Source: JBGSIC01 sp041751875
GTDB lineage: Bacteria; Bdellovibrionota; FAC87; UBA2466; JACKAF01
Direction of reading: 5' to 3'
Length of the DNA: 41,121 bases
Assembly: GCA_041751875.1 (NCBI GenBank)
Contig: JBGSIC010000005.1
Span: forward strand, 1 to 41,121
The position numbers and the translations under genes were made by a program. Under the pieces are notes generated by a model that saw nothing but the letters and a program-made list of their open reading frames with translations, was not told the origin of the DNA and searched no databases. Positions 16,730 to 25,621 of this stretch are shown here, one piece after another. Position 1 is the first letter of the stretch; each line of letters begins with the position of its first letter.

Positions 16730-17957
16730 TTTCTTCCAACGCAGGGCACGCCTCTGGTGCAGCATTAGTCCCGCACACCGTCTGATAAACACGTTTCATA
16801 AAACCGAGAGGCTTGTACACCAAAGTGTCGACTACAGGTCCAACAACATTGAGCACTTGCGGATTTTTCCACAACAGCAAACCCAGGGAACCGTTGATCG
16901 CCATCCACATATGTCCTTGGTTAAACTTTACGTAATCTCCAAGTTGGAGGAGGACGTCTGGCGACGTCGACGCCATAGTCAAAATCGGTCCTGTTATAAA
17001 AAAGATCACTGTTTGCAGAATGGGTCGGGCGCGCCTGACTTGTTCGTTGCCTTCCGGGGTCTGACTTCGCTCCTGGTCCCAAAGGTTGATGCCTGCAAAC
17101 GTCGCAGTAAAAAATGCTGTGTGCGCGGCAATTGTCGTTCCTTGTTCTTTTAGGAAAGTAAGAAGTTCGGCCGGGGCATCTTTCATCGACTGCACCAATC
17201 CAACGTTCTGAAGATGTTCCCATCCCTCCGGCCAAATTGCCGTGAAATAGTATGCACCTACAAAAAAGGTGGCCGGAAGCGCTTGCTTAAGAAAACGTTC
17301 CGTACGTCTTCCCTCTGAACGATTCTGCCAGTTGGTCATCGCTCTCATGTAAGTCGTCAAGGCTGCGTTCGCTCCCGTAGCGGTGGCAACCATAGGAACA
17401 GCGACCGAAGGATCAAAATTATTGAAGGCGTACCAAATAATACTGCTGTCACTTACGGCAACGCCAAGAAGGCCGGGGATGACTTCCTGTTTCACTGGGG
17501 TTTGGTAGTCGCTCTTTAACGGGAAAAAATAGCGGATCTCCTCAAGAAACTTCTTCCACGCCGGGCCACCAGGCTTCGGAACGGTAAGCACCTTTACCTT
17601 CGACGTATCTTTCTTCCAAAGGCGAAGTAGCTCACGCACACCTCGCTCAAACTCACGTCGTTCTTTTCCATATATAGGAAGGCCCGACAACATTAGATGG
17701 CCATCTATTTCTGGCATCGTTTGCAAGGCTTCCCAGAACGACTTCAAATTTAATTCACTGATCTTTATGCCGTTGGTGTTATCAACTGAGCGGCTGCCAT
17801 CTTGGTACTTTGCTTGTGATAAATAAACTCCACACGCATCTCTATCTCTGACACGCTTTGTCGCCGGTAAATCCTGTGCTTGAGCCCAGAAAACAAAGAA
17901 AGCAAAAAATAGAACAAATGATTTTTTGAAAAAGAGATGCCGAACGCCGTTGCTCAT
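16608..17957 (-). CDS. Multi-pass membrane protein of unknown function
   Basis: From ATG at 17957 (GGGGG four bases upstream) the protein is 449 residues. A longer frame from 17999 lacks a ribosome binding site and would place residues before the signal sequence. An N-terminal hydrophobic stretch (SFVLFFAFFVFWAQAQ) looks like a signal peptide. A soluble region follows, then about five membrane segments, for example LPATFFVGAYYFTAIW and ILQTVIFFITGPILTMAS. The C-terminal tail is acidic and Ser-rich. I recognise no family. The last 122 bases overlap the exonuclease gene on the other strand. Confidence 0.65.
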   Translation of the reverse strand: MSNGVRHLFFKKSFVLFFAFFVFWAQAQDLPATKRVRDRDACGVYLSQAKYQDGSRSVDNTNGIKISELNLKSFWEALQTMPEIDGHLMLSGLPIYGKERREFERGVRELLRLWKKDTSKVKVLTVPKPGGPAWKKFLEEIRYFFPLKSDYQTPVKQEVIPGLLGVAVSDSSIIWYAFNNFDPSVAVPMVATATGANAALTTYMRAMTNWQNRSEGRRTERFLKQALPATFFVGAYYFTAIWPEGWEHLQNVGLVQSMKDAPAELLTFLKEQGTTIAAHTAFFTATFAGINLWDQERSQTPEGNEQVRRARPILQTVIFFITGPILTMASTSPDVLLQLGDYVKFNQGHMWMAINGSLGLLLWKNPQVLNVVGPVVDTLVYKPLGFMKRVYQTVCGTNAAPEACPALEEIIASEQRGVLAPSSISLLTSQEDTAPESETELDSDSELLR

Positions 17958-18377
17958 GTAACCCCCAAACGAATAACCCGAGAGCCTAGGAATTAACACA
18001 GCACAACACGGACTGAAAACGATAAAAGGCGCGCAGCGAAACTATTTTCATTACGCTGCGTGGTATAAATCAAAACTGTTTAATGCATTGCGTTCGGAAA
18101 TTTTTTCATTGTGGATAGTTTTGGGAAGCGCTGCATTGATCTTCGTTCACCGTGCGATGCATTAAAAATAAAACTAGCGTATTTCTGGGCTGTTACTGCT
18201 TTGGAACATCTTGTTAGCTAAGTGCGTGTACTCACCGCGCAATCACCCGGGAAGTTTTTTGATCTAGTTCTGGCACAAAGCAGAAATATGGGCTACCCAG
18301 GAAGCTAGGCATCAAAAACATTTTCGATTCCGATTTTTCTCTTTGGGGCGGCTTACTTTTGGGAAGGGGAATGACAC
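17958..18377. other. 420-bp divergent intergenic region with two perfect inverted repeats
   Basis: No gene is supported; one minus-strand frame (18232-18597) is a shadow that runs into the HAD gene. Two inverted repeats are exact. CGCAGCG (18032-18038) pairs with CGCTGCG (18054-18060) across 15 bases. TTTAATGCAT (18079-18088) pairs with ATGCATTAAA (18157-18166) across 68 bases, and each arm contains the palindrome ATGCAT, so they may be two sites for a dimeric regulator. Promoters for both flanking genes should lie here. Confidence 0.45.
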
Positions 18378-19466
18378 ATGGGGAAGATGGGGCTTTGTGT
18401 ACTCCTGTTCGGGCTACACTTGGGGACGGCTCTAGGCGAAACCGTTTGGCTGGTGGATTTCGACCAAACTTTGGTTGAATCCAGGCGTGAATTCGGCGGC
18501 AATTTTCGTACGGCGTACCGTCTCTTCCGGATCGATCAGCGGGCAAATACTCTTCAAGACGTGGCTTCCGGGCCGCGCCATATAGACGTAAATCCAATCG
18601 ACTACCATCGCATCGAAAAAGATCTCGGGCGAGGTCAAGGCAAACCCGGACGGTTTCGTAAGGTCAAACTCGAAGATGGCACCACGTTTATCGCAGGCGA
18701 GTACATGCTCCGCAATCCCGACTCCTTCATTTTCTACGGGGTCCATCAGGACGAACCCAGAAACTACCTGCTGGAGGATTTCAAAGCGGCGGAAAAAAGT
18801 ACTGGGCGTTTTCAAGGAGAGTTGTGGTCACTCATGCAGTATGCGCTTTCTAATAAGCATAGCTCGCAGCACTTCGGTGTGATTACGGCTCGGGGCCATA
18901 CAAAAAAACACTGGATGGATTTCTTTCGCTATTTAAAAAACAAAAAAGGGAAAAGTGGGAAACACACGCCGTACATAAACTATTTACCCAACCCAACGTA
19001 TATCCATAACACCAGTCATCCCGACTATGATCAGTTCGATTTGGACTGGGACAAGGCCAAGCAAAAAATTGGTGTGCTGGAGCGTACGATTCGCGACCTG
19101 GGTCGCGTCCCTGTAAGCGATTCGGATGTCAGGTTGCATCCCGATGGAAAAATCCACGAAAAATTTCACACTTTGGTTTATGCCGACGACAACCAAGCCA
19201 GCTTGGAAGCCGCAGTTGATCTTTTCCGACAGTATATTTGGGCAGGCGTTTATCCCATCAAGTTCATTGTGATCAACACAGGACTGAAAACCGAAATCCG
19301 TCAGACCCAACGGCCTCAGTATGCTGTGATGAAACTGGATGGGACTTTTCGGCAGGCCAGTTATCTCGAACGTCTGGGTGAACCAGCTGACCTGACGGAA
19401 GAACAAGCTGAACGCATCTTGAGAGGGGATTCGACCTGTAAGCTCGCCCTGGCGAGCAACGGGTGA
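18378..19466 (+). CDS. Exported HAD-superfamily-like protein
   Basis: 362 residues with a short signal peptide (cleavage likely after TALG, just before ETVW). The HAD nucleophile motif follows directly: WLVDFDQTLVES, with Asp27 and Asp29. A threonine motif is visible in FGVITARGHTKKHW, and TLVYADDNQASLEAA resembles the acidic metal motif. The order is right for a HAD-type phosphohydrolase, but the insert between motif I and motif II is long (about 140 residues). GGGG lies eight bases before the ATG. It directly precedes the exported metallophosphoesterase gene (17 bases away), so the two probably form an operon with related roles in phosphate-ester hydrolysis outside the cytoplasm. Substrate unknown. 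Confidence 0.72.
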   Translation: MGKMGLCVLLFGLHLGTALGETVWLVDFDQTLVESRREFGGNFRTAYRLFRIDQRANTLQDVASGPRHIDVNPIDYHRIEKDLGRGQGKPGRFRKVKLEDGTTFIAGEYMLRNPDSFIFYGVHQDEPRNYLLEDFKAAEKSTGRFQGELWSLMQYALSNKHSSQHFGVITARGHTKKHWMDFFRYLKNKKGKSGKHTPYINYLPNPTYIHNTSHPDYDQFDLDWDKAKQKIGVLERTIRDLGRVPVSDSDVRLHPDGKIHEKFHTLVYADDNQASLEAAVDLFRQYIWAGVYPIKFIVINTGLKTEIRQTQRPQYAVMKLDGTFRQASYLERLGEPADLTEEQAERILRGDSTCKLALASNG

Positions 19467-19483
19467 GATCGAAGGGGAGTAGT

Positions 19484-21799
19484 ATGAAGCCGCTTCAACT
19501 AACACGCATCGTGTTTCTGTCTGCACTGTTGTTCTTAGTCGCGACACCATCGTCAACGCTAGCATCCAAACCAGCGACCAAAACAAGCTGCAAGGAAAAG
19601 ATTGCCGAAAAGGGCACGAACGGAGCGGAACAGCTCCCCACTTTCCTCAAAGCCTGTGGCGCCTTTGCTAAGCGAGAAAAACGAGTTCCCACACAACAGG
19701 ATCTCGCTCAGGAGCTCAAACTTCGCCTCGGCGAAGTCCGTGCGTTTTTCGCAGATCGCAGCACGCCTCACAGCCCCAAGGAGTTGTTCGAGCAAGCTCG
19801 TCAAACCCACACAGAGCTATTCTCCCAGCTTCGCGCAACGCTCATTAAGAAAGCGGCGAAATACATAAAGGACAATCTTCGTGTTCCAACCAAAGCCATT
19901 TTGGCGGAGCTTGGCGAAACAACCCCCAGTTCTTTAGAAGCGATTTACGGGCCGGTAGGAGAGGATTTTTTAAAAGAAATTGCTGAAAAGGGTGGATCTT
20001 CTATCGAAACCCTGAAAAACAAGATTGTTCAAGCTTATGCAAATGTTGCGCGTATCAAAGGGCGTGTTCCGCACGTTGAAGAAGTAGCAGAACAGATGGG
20101 CAAGGGCCTTTCCGCCGAAGCTCTCACCGAAGTGATGGGCGAGCTCCAACTTTTTGAATCATGGGACGTGGTCAAGGAATTGGCCATGCAGAGCAAGCCC
20201 GGCTCGTTCAAGAACTTTACGGATACGGACTTTTTCAATCCCCAACGACTCGAAGCACTCAAGTCAGCCATTCGAGATCGGTCCCGATTAATTTTTGTTA
20301 CCGCAATTGCAGGAAGCCCGGTCGACCGATCTTTTCTGGATGCGCTATCAAACTACGCGGAACGAAACGACGCTGAGGTGATTGTTCTACCTGCGAACAT
20401 GCAAACCACCGGTCTGGATCCGATACTGCTAGAAACCCCTGGCGTGCACGTCCTCACTCATGAGCTACTCGTTAATCCCTGGCTTACCGTTAGTCGCATC
20501 AAGGTCATCGCGAAACAGGTTAATCCCGCCATGGGAATCAAGCGCCTCAAGAAACGAGGAAAAATGGTAATCATCGGCTCGCCTAAAATGCACGTCGATC
20601 CTGCCGCTACCATAAACAATGCACTCGCACCTCATCGAGTAGTCAGTCCTGGGGCTATTACCCAAAGCGACTACAATAGCGAACACTACCAGGGGCTACG
20701 GACGGATTATCTTGCCGATGCTGACCATGTTTTGGGTGCCTTGATTGTGGAAAAGTCTTACGGCCACGAGTTTACGGATTTGAAAACGGCCGGATTCTTT
20801 CACGCCCGTCATGTCGAGTTTATACCCGAGCAACAAGGGTTCATGGATCTGGGAACTTTTTACACCGCCAATAAAACTCGTCGGGTAAAACCGGAGGCTT
20901 TGGTATTGGGTGATATTCACGTGGGCGACACGGATGAGAAATTGATGGCATCGATTCGCCATCAACTACTTACACTCAAACCCAAGTATGTCGTGCTCCA
21001 TGATTTACTTAATGGGTATTCCATTAGCCCGCATGAGAAGGACAATATTGTTAAGCTTTCTGACAAGGCGGCTCACGGCGACCTGAACCTGCGTGCCGAA
21101 CTTGATCGGGTAGTGAATTTCATCGATTCTCTCATGGCAGTCGATCCCCAACTTAAGATAGTGGTAGTGCCTTCAAACCATGATTATTGGTTGCACCGCT
21201 GGTTGAAGGAAGCTCGCTACGCCAAAGAGCCTCAGAACGCGGAGATTGGTGCTCAACTTTTCTTGGCCTTCCACCGTGGAGTCGACCCATTCAAGGCGGC
21301 GCTGCTGGACAAAGAAAAAGGCGTGCAGAACGCCAAACGCCTTATTTTCCTCGATATTGGCACATCTTTCACACGTGGGTATCAAGACTCGTCTGATCCG
21401 GAAAAAAGTCGTTTAGTCGAACTTGCTCTTCATGGCCATGAGGGAGCCAATGGAGCAAAGCTCTCAATTCGCTCGATGCAAGAAGCCACGGATCGAGGCG
21501 TCTATGGCCATACCCACACCTACGCGCGTAAGAACGGAATTGTAAATGTCGGTACGATAACAGGCTTGGATCTTAGCTATAATCGTGGCGGTTTCTCAAA
21601 CTGGATTCAAGCAGCGGCGATCATAGGACCCCACGGAGAAATCCAAGCTCTGGAATTTAAAGAGGGGGAATGGTTTGCAGATCCTCATTCCAAAACTCCT
21701 AGGCCTAATCGCTTTTTCTTTCCCGATTACCCTCGAGAACTTCCCAATCCAGGACCAGTGCACGAAGGCCATATCGATCAATGGAGTAGGAAACGCTAA
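19484..21799 (+). CDS. Exported metallophosphoesterase with three N-terminal HTH-like repeats
   Basis: I start at the ATG at 19484, which has AAGGGGAG five bases upstream; an earlier in-frame ATG at 19463 overlaps the previous gene. The 771 residues begin with a signal peptide (cleavage near TLASK). Residues about 60-230 contain three segments of similar form: KRVPTQQDLAQELKL, LRVPTKAILAELGET and GRVPHVEEVAEQMGK, each followed by a helix. The C-terminal half is a calcineurin-like phosphoesterase: GDIHVGD (Asp477, His479), SNHDYW (Asn565-His566), LHGHEG (His650) and YGHTHT (His676, His678). The segment between (FVTAIAGSPVDRSFLDALSN) recalls phosphoesterases encoded by large phages such as T5 A1, from memory only. 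The combination of a signal peptide, HTH-like units and a nuclease-type catalytic domain is unusual. Confidence 0.75.
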   Translation: MKPLQLTRIVFLSALLFLVATPSSTLASKPATKTSCKEKIAEKGTNGAEQLPTFLKACGAFAKREKRVPTQQDLAQELKLRLGEVRAFFADRSTPHSPKELFEQARQTHTELFSQLRATLIKKAAKYIKDNLRVPTKAILAELGETTPSSLEAIYGPVGEDFLKEIAEKGGSSIETLKNKIVQAYANVARIKGRVPHVEEVAEQMGKGLSAEALTEVMGELQLFESWDVVKELAMQSKPGSFKNFTDTDFFNPQRLEALKSAIRDRSRLIFVTAIAGSPVDRSFLDALSNYAERNDAEVIVLPANMQTTGLDPILLETPGVHVLTHELLVNPWLTVSRIKVIAKQVNPAMGIKRLKKRGKMVIIGSPKMHVDPAATINNALAPHRVVSPGAITQSDYNSEHYQGLRTDYLADADHVLGALIVEKSYGHEFTDLKTAGFFHARHVEFIPEQQGFMDLGTFYTANKTRRVKPEALVLGDIHVGDTDEKLMASIRHQLLTLKPKYVVLHDLLNGYSISPHEKDNIVKLSDKAAHGDLNLRAELDRVVNFIDSLMAVDPQLKIVVVPSNHDYWLHRWLKEARYAKEPQNAEIGAQLFLAFHRGVDPFKAALLDKEKGVQNAKRLIFLDIGTSFTRGYQDSSDPEKSRLVELALHGHEGANGAKLSIRSMQEATDRGVYGHTHTYARKNGIVNVGTITGLDLSYNRGGFSNWIQAAAIIGPHGEIQALEFKEGEWFADPHSKTPRPNRFFFPDYPRELPNPGPVHEGHIDQWSRKR

Positions 21800-21883
21800 A
21801 CCAACTCCCTTGGTTCAAAAACGCATTGATTCCCACAAAGTTCTGTGACATGTTGCCGCCCCTGAAACCCTCAGGAGGCATGA

Positions 21884-22363
21884 ATGAAGCGATATATAAC
21901 GCTCTTGGGGTTGGGGCTCTCCGTTTTTTCTTTTGGATCAATTGCGAAGGGACTTCTGTTACGCCGTTGCGCTGACATGACCATCTTGGAAGGTCTCTCT
22001 GCAGAACAAAGGTTGGGGAGACTCCTTTCGAACGCCGAAATGACTCAGCTAAGTTTCGCACACCGAGTCCGACTCATCGAGCTCTTCAGAGCGATTAACG
22101 GAAATCCCTATGCAACTCCTCATATCGTGCGTTTACTACGCAGCCTGATTCACCTCCCCTTGTCGGCGGATCAAGCCGACAGGTTGGTCGCATTGATTGA
22201 AATTTGCGCCTCTACAAGTACCCGTCTTGTATCGGACGTGGAAGCTGACTGGTATGCGGGCTTAAATCTTCTTTTTGACGAGGTGCCTGCGTTGCGATCA
22301 GAGTTCGAAAGGTTGGGGGGGACCGTACCTGCGAAAGAAGAGGATTTGGTGGCGGTGAACTGA
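21884..22363 (+). CDS. Small exported protein of unknown function
   Basis: 159 residues starting MKRYITLLGLGLSVFSFGSIAKG, a signal peptide. AGGAGG (21873-21878) lies five bases before the ATG, a strong binding site. The rest is helical and Leu/Arg-rich with two cysteines (CADM, ICAST). It ends close to the convergent gene at 22372. No family recognised. Confidence 0.7.
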   Translation: MKRYITLLGLGLSVFSFGSIAKGLLLRRCADMTILEGLSAEQRLGRLLSNAEMTQLSFAHRVRLIELFRAINGNPYATPHIVRLLRSLIHLPLSADQADRLVALIEICASTSTRLVSDVEADWYAGLNLLFDEVPALRSEFERLGGTVPAKEEDLVAVN

Positions 22364-22371
22364 AAAGAGTC

Positions 22372-23016
22372 CTAGTGCTGAACGTCTTCCCAGAACTCAT
22401 GAAAATCAATGTTGGTAGTAGAGAAAACGGGCGATACGATTTTCGTTTTCTGCTTGGTTAAGGTTCTGCGAACACTCTCGACATCGATAGCTTCTATTTG
22501 CGGCACACTCACCACACGCTCTGCAGGGCTAAGTGTAACGGTCGCCATCGAGGTAGGGCGGGAAAAAGCTACCAAAGGTTCCTCCACCCCTCGGTTCTTA
22601 ATGCCGCGTACAACGTAACCAAGATTTCTTTCTTCGCCCGGCTCCAATTTAATGCTGGAAAAAGGAACAACCGCTTTAAATCGCACCGGACACGGAATTC
22701 CAGTCTTTACTTTAGGGTCACGCTTAACGCGGAAAAGGACACGATGAAACCCTTGCTCATCAGAATATTTTTCACCGTCCGCTTCGACGGCCATGGCAAG
22801 TGAATCATCCGTGGCTTTCGGGCCAACCGTAAAACCTCGCACTTCGATCTCTATTGAAACTTCTTTGGGTTCCAACATCAAATTGAGATCAATTCGATCT
22901 CCCTTGGGATACTCTGAACCCGAAGGCACGAGATGGGCGTTAAAGAGAATGGCTCCGCGGGCAGGGGAACTTAACAAGGTTCCGAAGGCGAGGGACCATA
23001 GAAGTAAATATCGCAT
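22372..23016 (-). CDS. Exported beta-rich protein of unknown function
   Basis: From ATG at 23016, with GGAGG four bases upstream, the protein is 214 residues beginning MRYLLLWSLAFGTLLSSPARG, a signal peptide. A longer frame from 23061 lacks a binding site. The mature part alternates hydrophobic and charged residues in beta fashion (DLNLMLEPKEVSIEIEVRGF). It has one lone cysteine (GIPCPVRF). No conserved domain recognised. It lies tail to tail with the small exported gene upstream in the window. Confidence 0.68.
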   Translation of the reverse strand: MRYLLLWSLAFGTLLSSPARGAILFNAHLVPSGSEYPKGDRIDLNLMLEPKEVSIEIEVRGFTVGPKATDDSLAMAVEADGEKYSDEQGFHRVLFRVKRDPKVKTGIPCPVRFKAVVPFSSIKLEPGEERNLGYVVRGIKNRGVEEPLVAFSRPTSMATVTLSPAERVVSVPQIEAIDVESVRRTLTKQKTKIVSPVFSTTNIDFHEFWEDVQH

Positions 23017-23128
23017 GGGTCCTCCAAAAACAGCTTTGCTATAGCATAGGTCCTTCTGCATCGCAGCACTGGCCGAAATAGTACATAATTACAGTTACTT
23101 GTGCTTAGCGCGGCAAGGGCAAAACTGC

Positions 23129-24199
23129 TTAGAATGACTCGATAAACTTCCAGGTGGACTCTTTGTTCGCGCTGATCTCGCGCTCGATTTGGCTGGAAGC
23201 GGGCACCGAAGTTCGACCAATTTCAATGCCCAGGCTAAAGGAACCACGATTCCAGTAGTAGTAATCCGCGCTCGATCCCTTAGCGACGTAGATAACTTTG
23301 GAAATAGGCCCGTTTACATAACCATTGGACTGAGCCATGGCCTCGGTTACTTCAGAGAATCGCTTTTGATCTACTGATTCAATCGGGTCTTCGGTATAGG
23401 CCCACGGATACATGATCATTTCACCAAATGCGTGAAAATCGATCGAACCGACAATATTTTTTGCGTTAAAGAAATTGATAATGCTTTTGATGCAGGGGTC
23501 TGGCTGCCTAAGAGGACTTTCAGGCCAAGGATAGTCACGATTGGGATCGGTTCCGTCTGCCGTGTAACGTGATCGACGGACATAGCCATCCGGATTAACG
23601 ACGGGAATAACGTAGATCTCATGTCCGTCTACCATTTTAGTTAGTCGGTTATCCATTCCGTAGCCATCGATCAGGGCATTGAGCAAACCAAAAACCACTT
23701 CCACAGAAATCAACTCATCGCCGTGCGTCGCGGAGGTAATCATTAGTTCGGGTTCTTCCTCATCGAGCGCCACGTTGTCCGACAACTTCAGCGCATACAA
23801 AATACGTCCCTCGGCGGATCTGCCGTATTCCTCGACATGCACTAGGTCCGGATGCTTCACCTGCAAGCTTTTCATTTCGGCGACCGCAGTATCCATGGTG
23901 TGATATCCGGCCAAAAAGTTAGGATTCTTCCGAAGGTTCTCGTTAAGTTCCTCGTTCGTGTCTTTCTGCAGAAGCACTGCCGTGGGAACTAGGGAAAGGA
24001 GTTGCTTGGCTTTGGCTTGCGGCACGATCAACTCATAAGCATTGCCCTTTCGGCCAACCACCTCAAAGCGACGCGCAAGTTCCTTTAAATCAGAAGGCGT
24101 CTCGGGGATTACCCGGTAACGGGAAAGAACAGAGCCTTTCGCTTCGCAGGGAATCAAAAGGAGGCCAAGGCTCAAACAAAAAGAGAAAAGAGTTTTCAT
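23129..24199 (-). CDS. M14-family zinc carboxypeptidase, exported
   Basis: 356 residues with a signal peptide. Metal ligands follow the M14 pattern: THGDELIS gives His159 and Glu162, and IDFHAFGE gives His256. The substrate-binding DPNRDYPW has Asn220-Arg221, and the catalytic glutamate is Glu326 in SLGIEIGRT. VIPVVNPDGYVRRSRYTADG is typical of secreted carboxypeptidases. The first 90 residues resemble an inhibitory or targeting propeptide. It would trim C-terminal residues from peptides outside the cell or in the periplasm. Length and motifs agree with M14A/B-like enzymes. There is no lipobox. Confidence 0.92.
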   Translation of the reverse strand: MKTLFSFCLSLGLLLIPCEAKGSVLSRYRVIPETPSDLKELARRFEVVGRKGNAYELIVPQAKAKQLLSLVPTAVLLQKDTNEELNENLRKNPNFLAGYHTMDTAVAEMKSLQVKHPDLVHVEEYGRSAEGRILYALKLSDNVALDEEEPELMITSATHGDELISVEVVFGLLNALIDGYGMDNRLTKMVDGHEIYVIPVVNPDGYVRRSRYTADGTDPNRDYPWPESPLRQPDPCIKSIINFFNAKNIVGSIDFHAFGEMIMYPWAYTEDPIESVDQKRFSEVTEAMAQSNGYVNGPISKVIYVAKGSSADYYYWNRGSFSLGIEIGRTSVPASSQIEREISANKESTWKFIESF

Positions 24200-24290
24200 C
24201 TTAAGAAGTCCCGGAAGGTATGAGGAATAACCTTAAGCTTCTCAGAACCACCTAAAACAACAAGACTCTGTGCGCTACGCGCTTAAACAT

Positions 24291-24318
24291 TTGCTGAATG
24301 TGTATGCTTTGCTATTAT
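24291..24318 (+). promoter_or_regulatory. Possible promoter of the SGNH-like gene
   Basis: TTGCTG (24291-24296) and TATTAT (24313-24318) are 16 bases apart. The -10 matches 5 of 6. Transcription would start near 24325, leaving a leader of about 16 bases and no visible ribosome binding site before ATG 24341. Confidence 0.4.
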
Positions 24319-24340
24319 TTTTGCTTATTCTAAACACTCC

Positions 24341-25504
24341 ATGAATACAAAATCTAGACGCGTACGACAACTTGCTTGGGTTTTCGCTGGTTTCTTTATT
24401 TATCTTGGCGGCATGGAGATTGCTCTACGCGTTCAACAAAGGCTGGGCCCTTACTACGATCTCGAGAACCCCAACTTTCTGTCGCACTACAATAAAACAT
24501 CCAACCTGGTGAATCATACCTACATTCCGGAAACGAGATATGGATTTAAGTATGATCAGTACGGAATCAGAAAAAGTTCTCCTTACCCCTACTATTTAGA
24601 GAATGAGAATCCCCGCATGCTTTTTCTGGGTGATTCATTCATGGCGGGGTTTGATGACAAAACGACGATTCCTAGTTACATGTGGAATCGCTTTCAAAGC
24701 ACGTTAGCTGATCAGCCCTTAGCCTTTCTTAACGCTGGCTGCCCCTCCTACTCGGTGGTTACCTACTTAATTCAAGCTAAGTATCTTATCGACGTAGTTA
24801 AACCTACTTATTTGGTGGTTAACATTGATGAAGCCGATCTCTCGAATGATGTGGAAGCCGACTCTCAGTTAATCAAAGATTACTCGGGAAAAATCGTGGC
24901 TCACATGGCGTCACCAAAAGCAGACATGCTAGATAGGATGAAGAAGAAATTCGAAACCCAACCTCTTTATCTACAGCGCTTCGCAACCCGACTGTTCACA
25001 ACACAAGCTGTATTTCCTTGGCTTGAAGAACTCTACGAACGCAGGGTCTTGGATGATCAAACGGCAAGGTACTTTTATGTCTCACGCGAAACGATAGAAA
25101 AAGCGCAACAACTCTACGCCAAAGAAATCTCGCTCTTTCGCAAGAATCTTCAGGAACTGGCCGACAACATCAAGGCAAGCAAGTTTCCGCCGCAAAAAGT
25201 GGTATTTTCCACCCACGCCCATCTGCAACATTTTGAACCGTTGGACCGTGGAAAAGTTTGGAACAGGTTGATCGCAAGAACGATTGGTGAAGTCGCTAAA
25301 ACAAATGGATTTTCTTTCTACGATGGCTTTCCTTACATGTCGCGCGTCTTTGGCGATGAAGCCCACCAATATTACATCCCCAATGACATGCATCTGAATC
25401 GAAAAGGGCTCGCTGCCTACGCCAACGGACTTGGCGAATACTTGGAAACTGCGTTCTTCGATAAACCTAACGTGCAGCGTCAACTTTCATCTGACCAAAA
25501 ATAA
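24341..25504 (+). CDS. Membrane-anchored SGNH/GDSL-like hydrolase
   Basis: 387 residues. An N-terminal membrane segment (LAWVFAGFFIYLGGMEIAL) follows a basic start, so the catalytic part faces the periplasm. Block I is MLFLGDSFMAGF (Ser99). Block II may be LNAGCPSYSV, and the C-terminal catalytic pair is NDMHLNRKG (Asp349, His351). This is the layout of SGNH esterases/acyltransferases that modify cell-surface glycans or lipids, including AlgX/AlgJ-like and O-acetyl-esterase groups. The substrate is not evident. No Shine-Dalgarno sequence is visible upstream of ATG 24341. Confidence 0.78.
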   Translation: MNTKSRRVRQLAWVFAGFFIYLGGMEIALRVQQRLGPYYDLENPNFLSHYNKTSNLVNHTYIPETRYGFKYDQYGIRKSSPYPYYLENENPRMLFLGDSFMAGFDDKTTIPSYMWNRFQSTLADQPLAFLNAGCPSYSVVTYLIQAKYLIDVVKPTYLVVNIDEADLSNDVEADSQLIKDYSGKIVAHMASPKADMLDRMKKKFETQPLYLQRFATRLFTTQAVFPWLEELYERRVLDDQTARYFYVSRETIEKAQQLYAKEISLFRKNLQELADNIKASKFPPQKVVFSTHAHLQHFEPLDRGKVWNRLIARTIGEVAKTNGFSFYDGFPYMSRVFGDEAHQYYIPNDMHLNRKGLAAYANGLGEYLETAFFDKPNVQRQLSSDQK

Positions 25505-25592
25505 TGTAAACGGGAAAATCCTTCCCTATGCGTAGAGTGTGATCACCGCACACTTTCCAGGCCTTCTTTGTATCAGCGTTTACTTCTCAAGG

Positions 25593-25616
25593 GTCTCGTC
25601 AGAGACACCGATTTTT
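25593..25616 (+). promoter_or_regulatory. Small hairpin and T run just before the LysM-barrel gene
   Basis: GTCTC (25593-25597) and GAGAC (25602-25606) form a five-pair stem with a four-base loop; a run of five T (25612-25616) follows six bases later. It could be a weak terminator of the SGNH gene or a leader hairpin, since the GTG start of the next gene is at 25622. A second dyad, AGTGTG (25536-25541) and CACACT (25549-25554), lies upstream. Confidence 0.3.
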
Positions 25617-25621
25617 GAGAC

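Noticed and set aside
18232..18597. 121-residue minus-strand frame in the divergent region before the HAD gene
   Set aside because: Most of it lies antisense to the HAD gene's 5' end, and it has no signal, motif or ribosome binding site.
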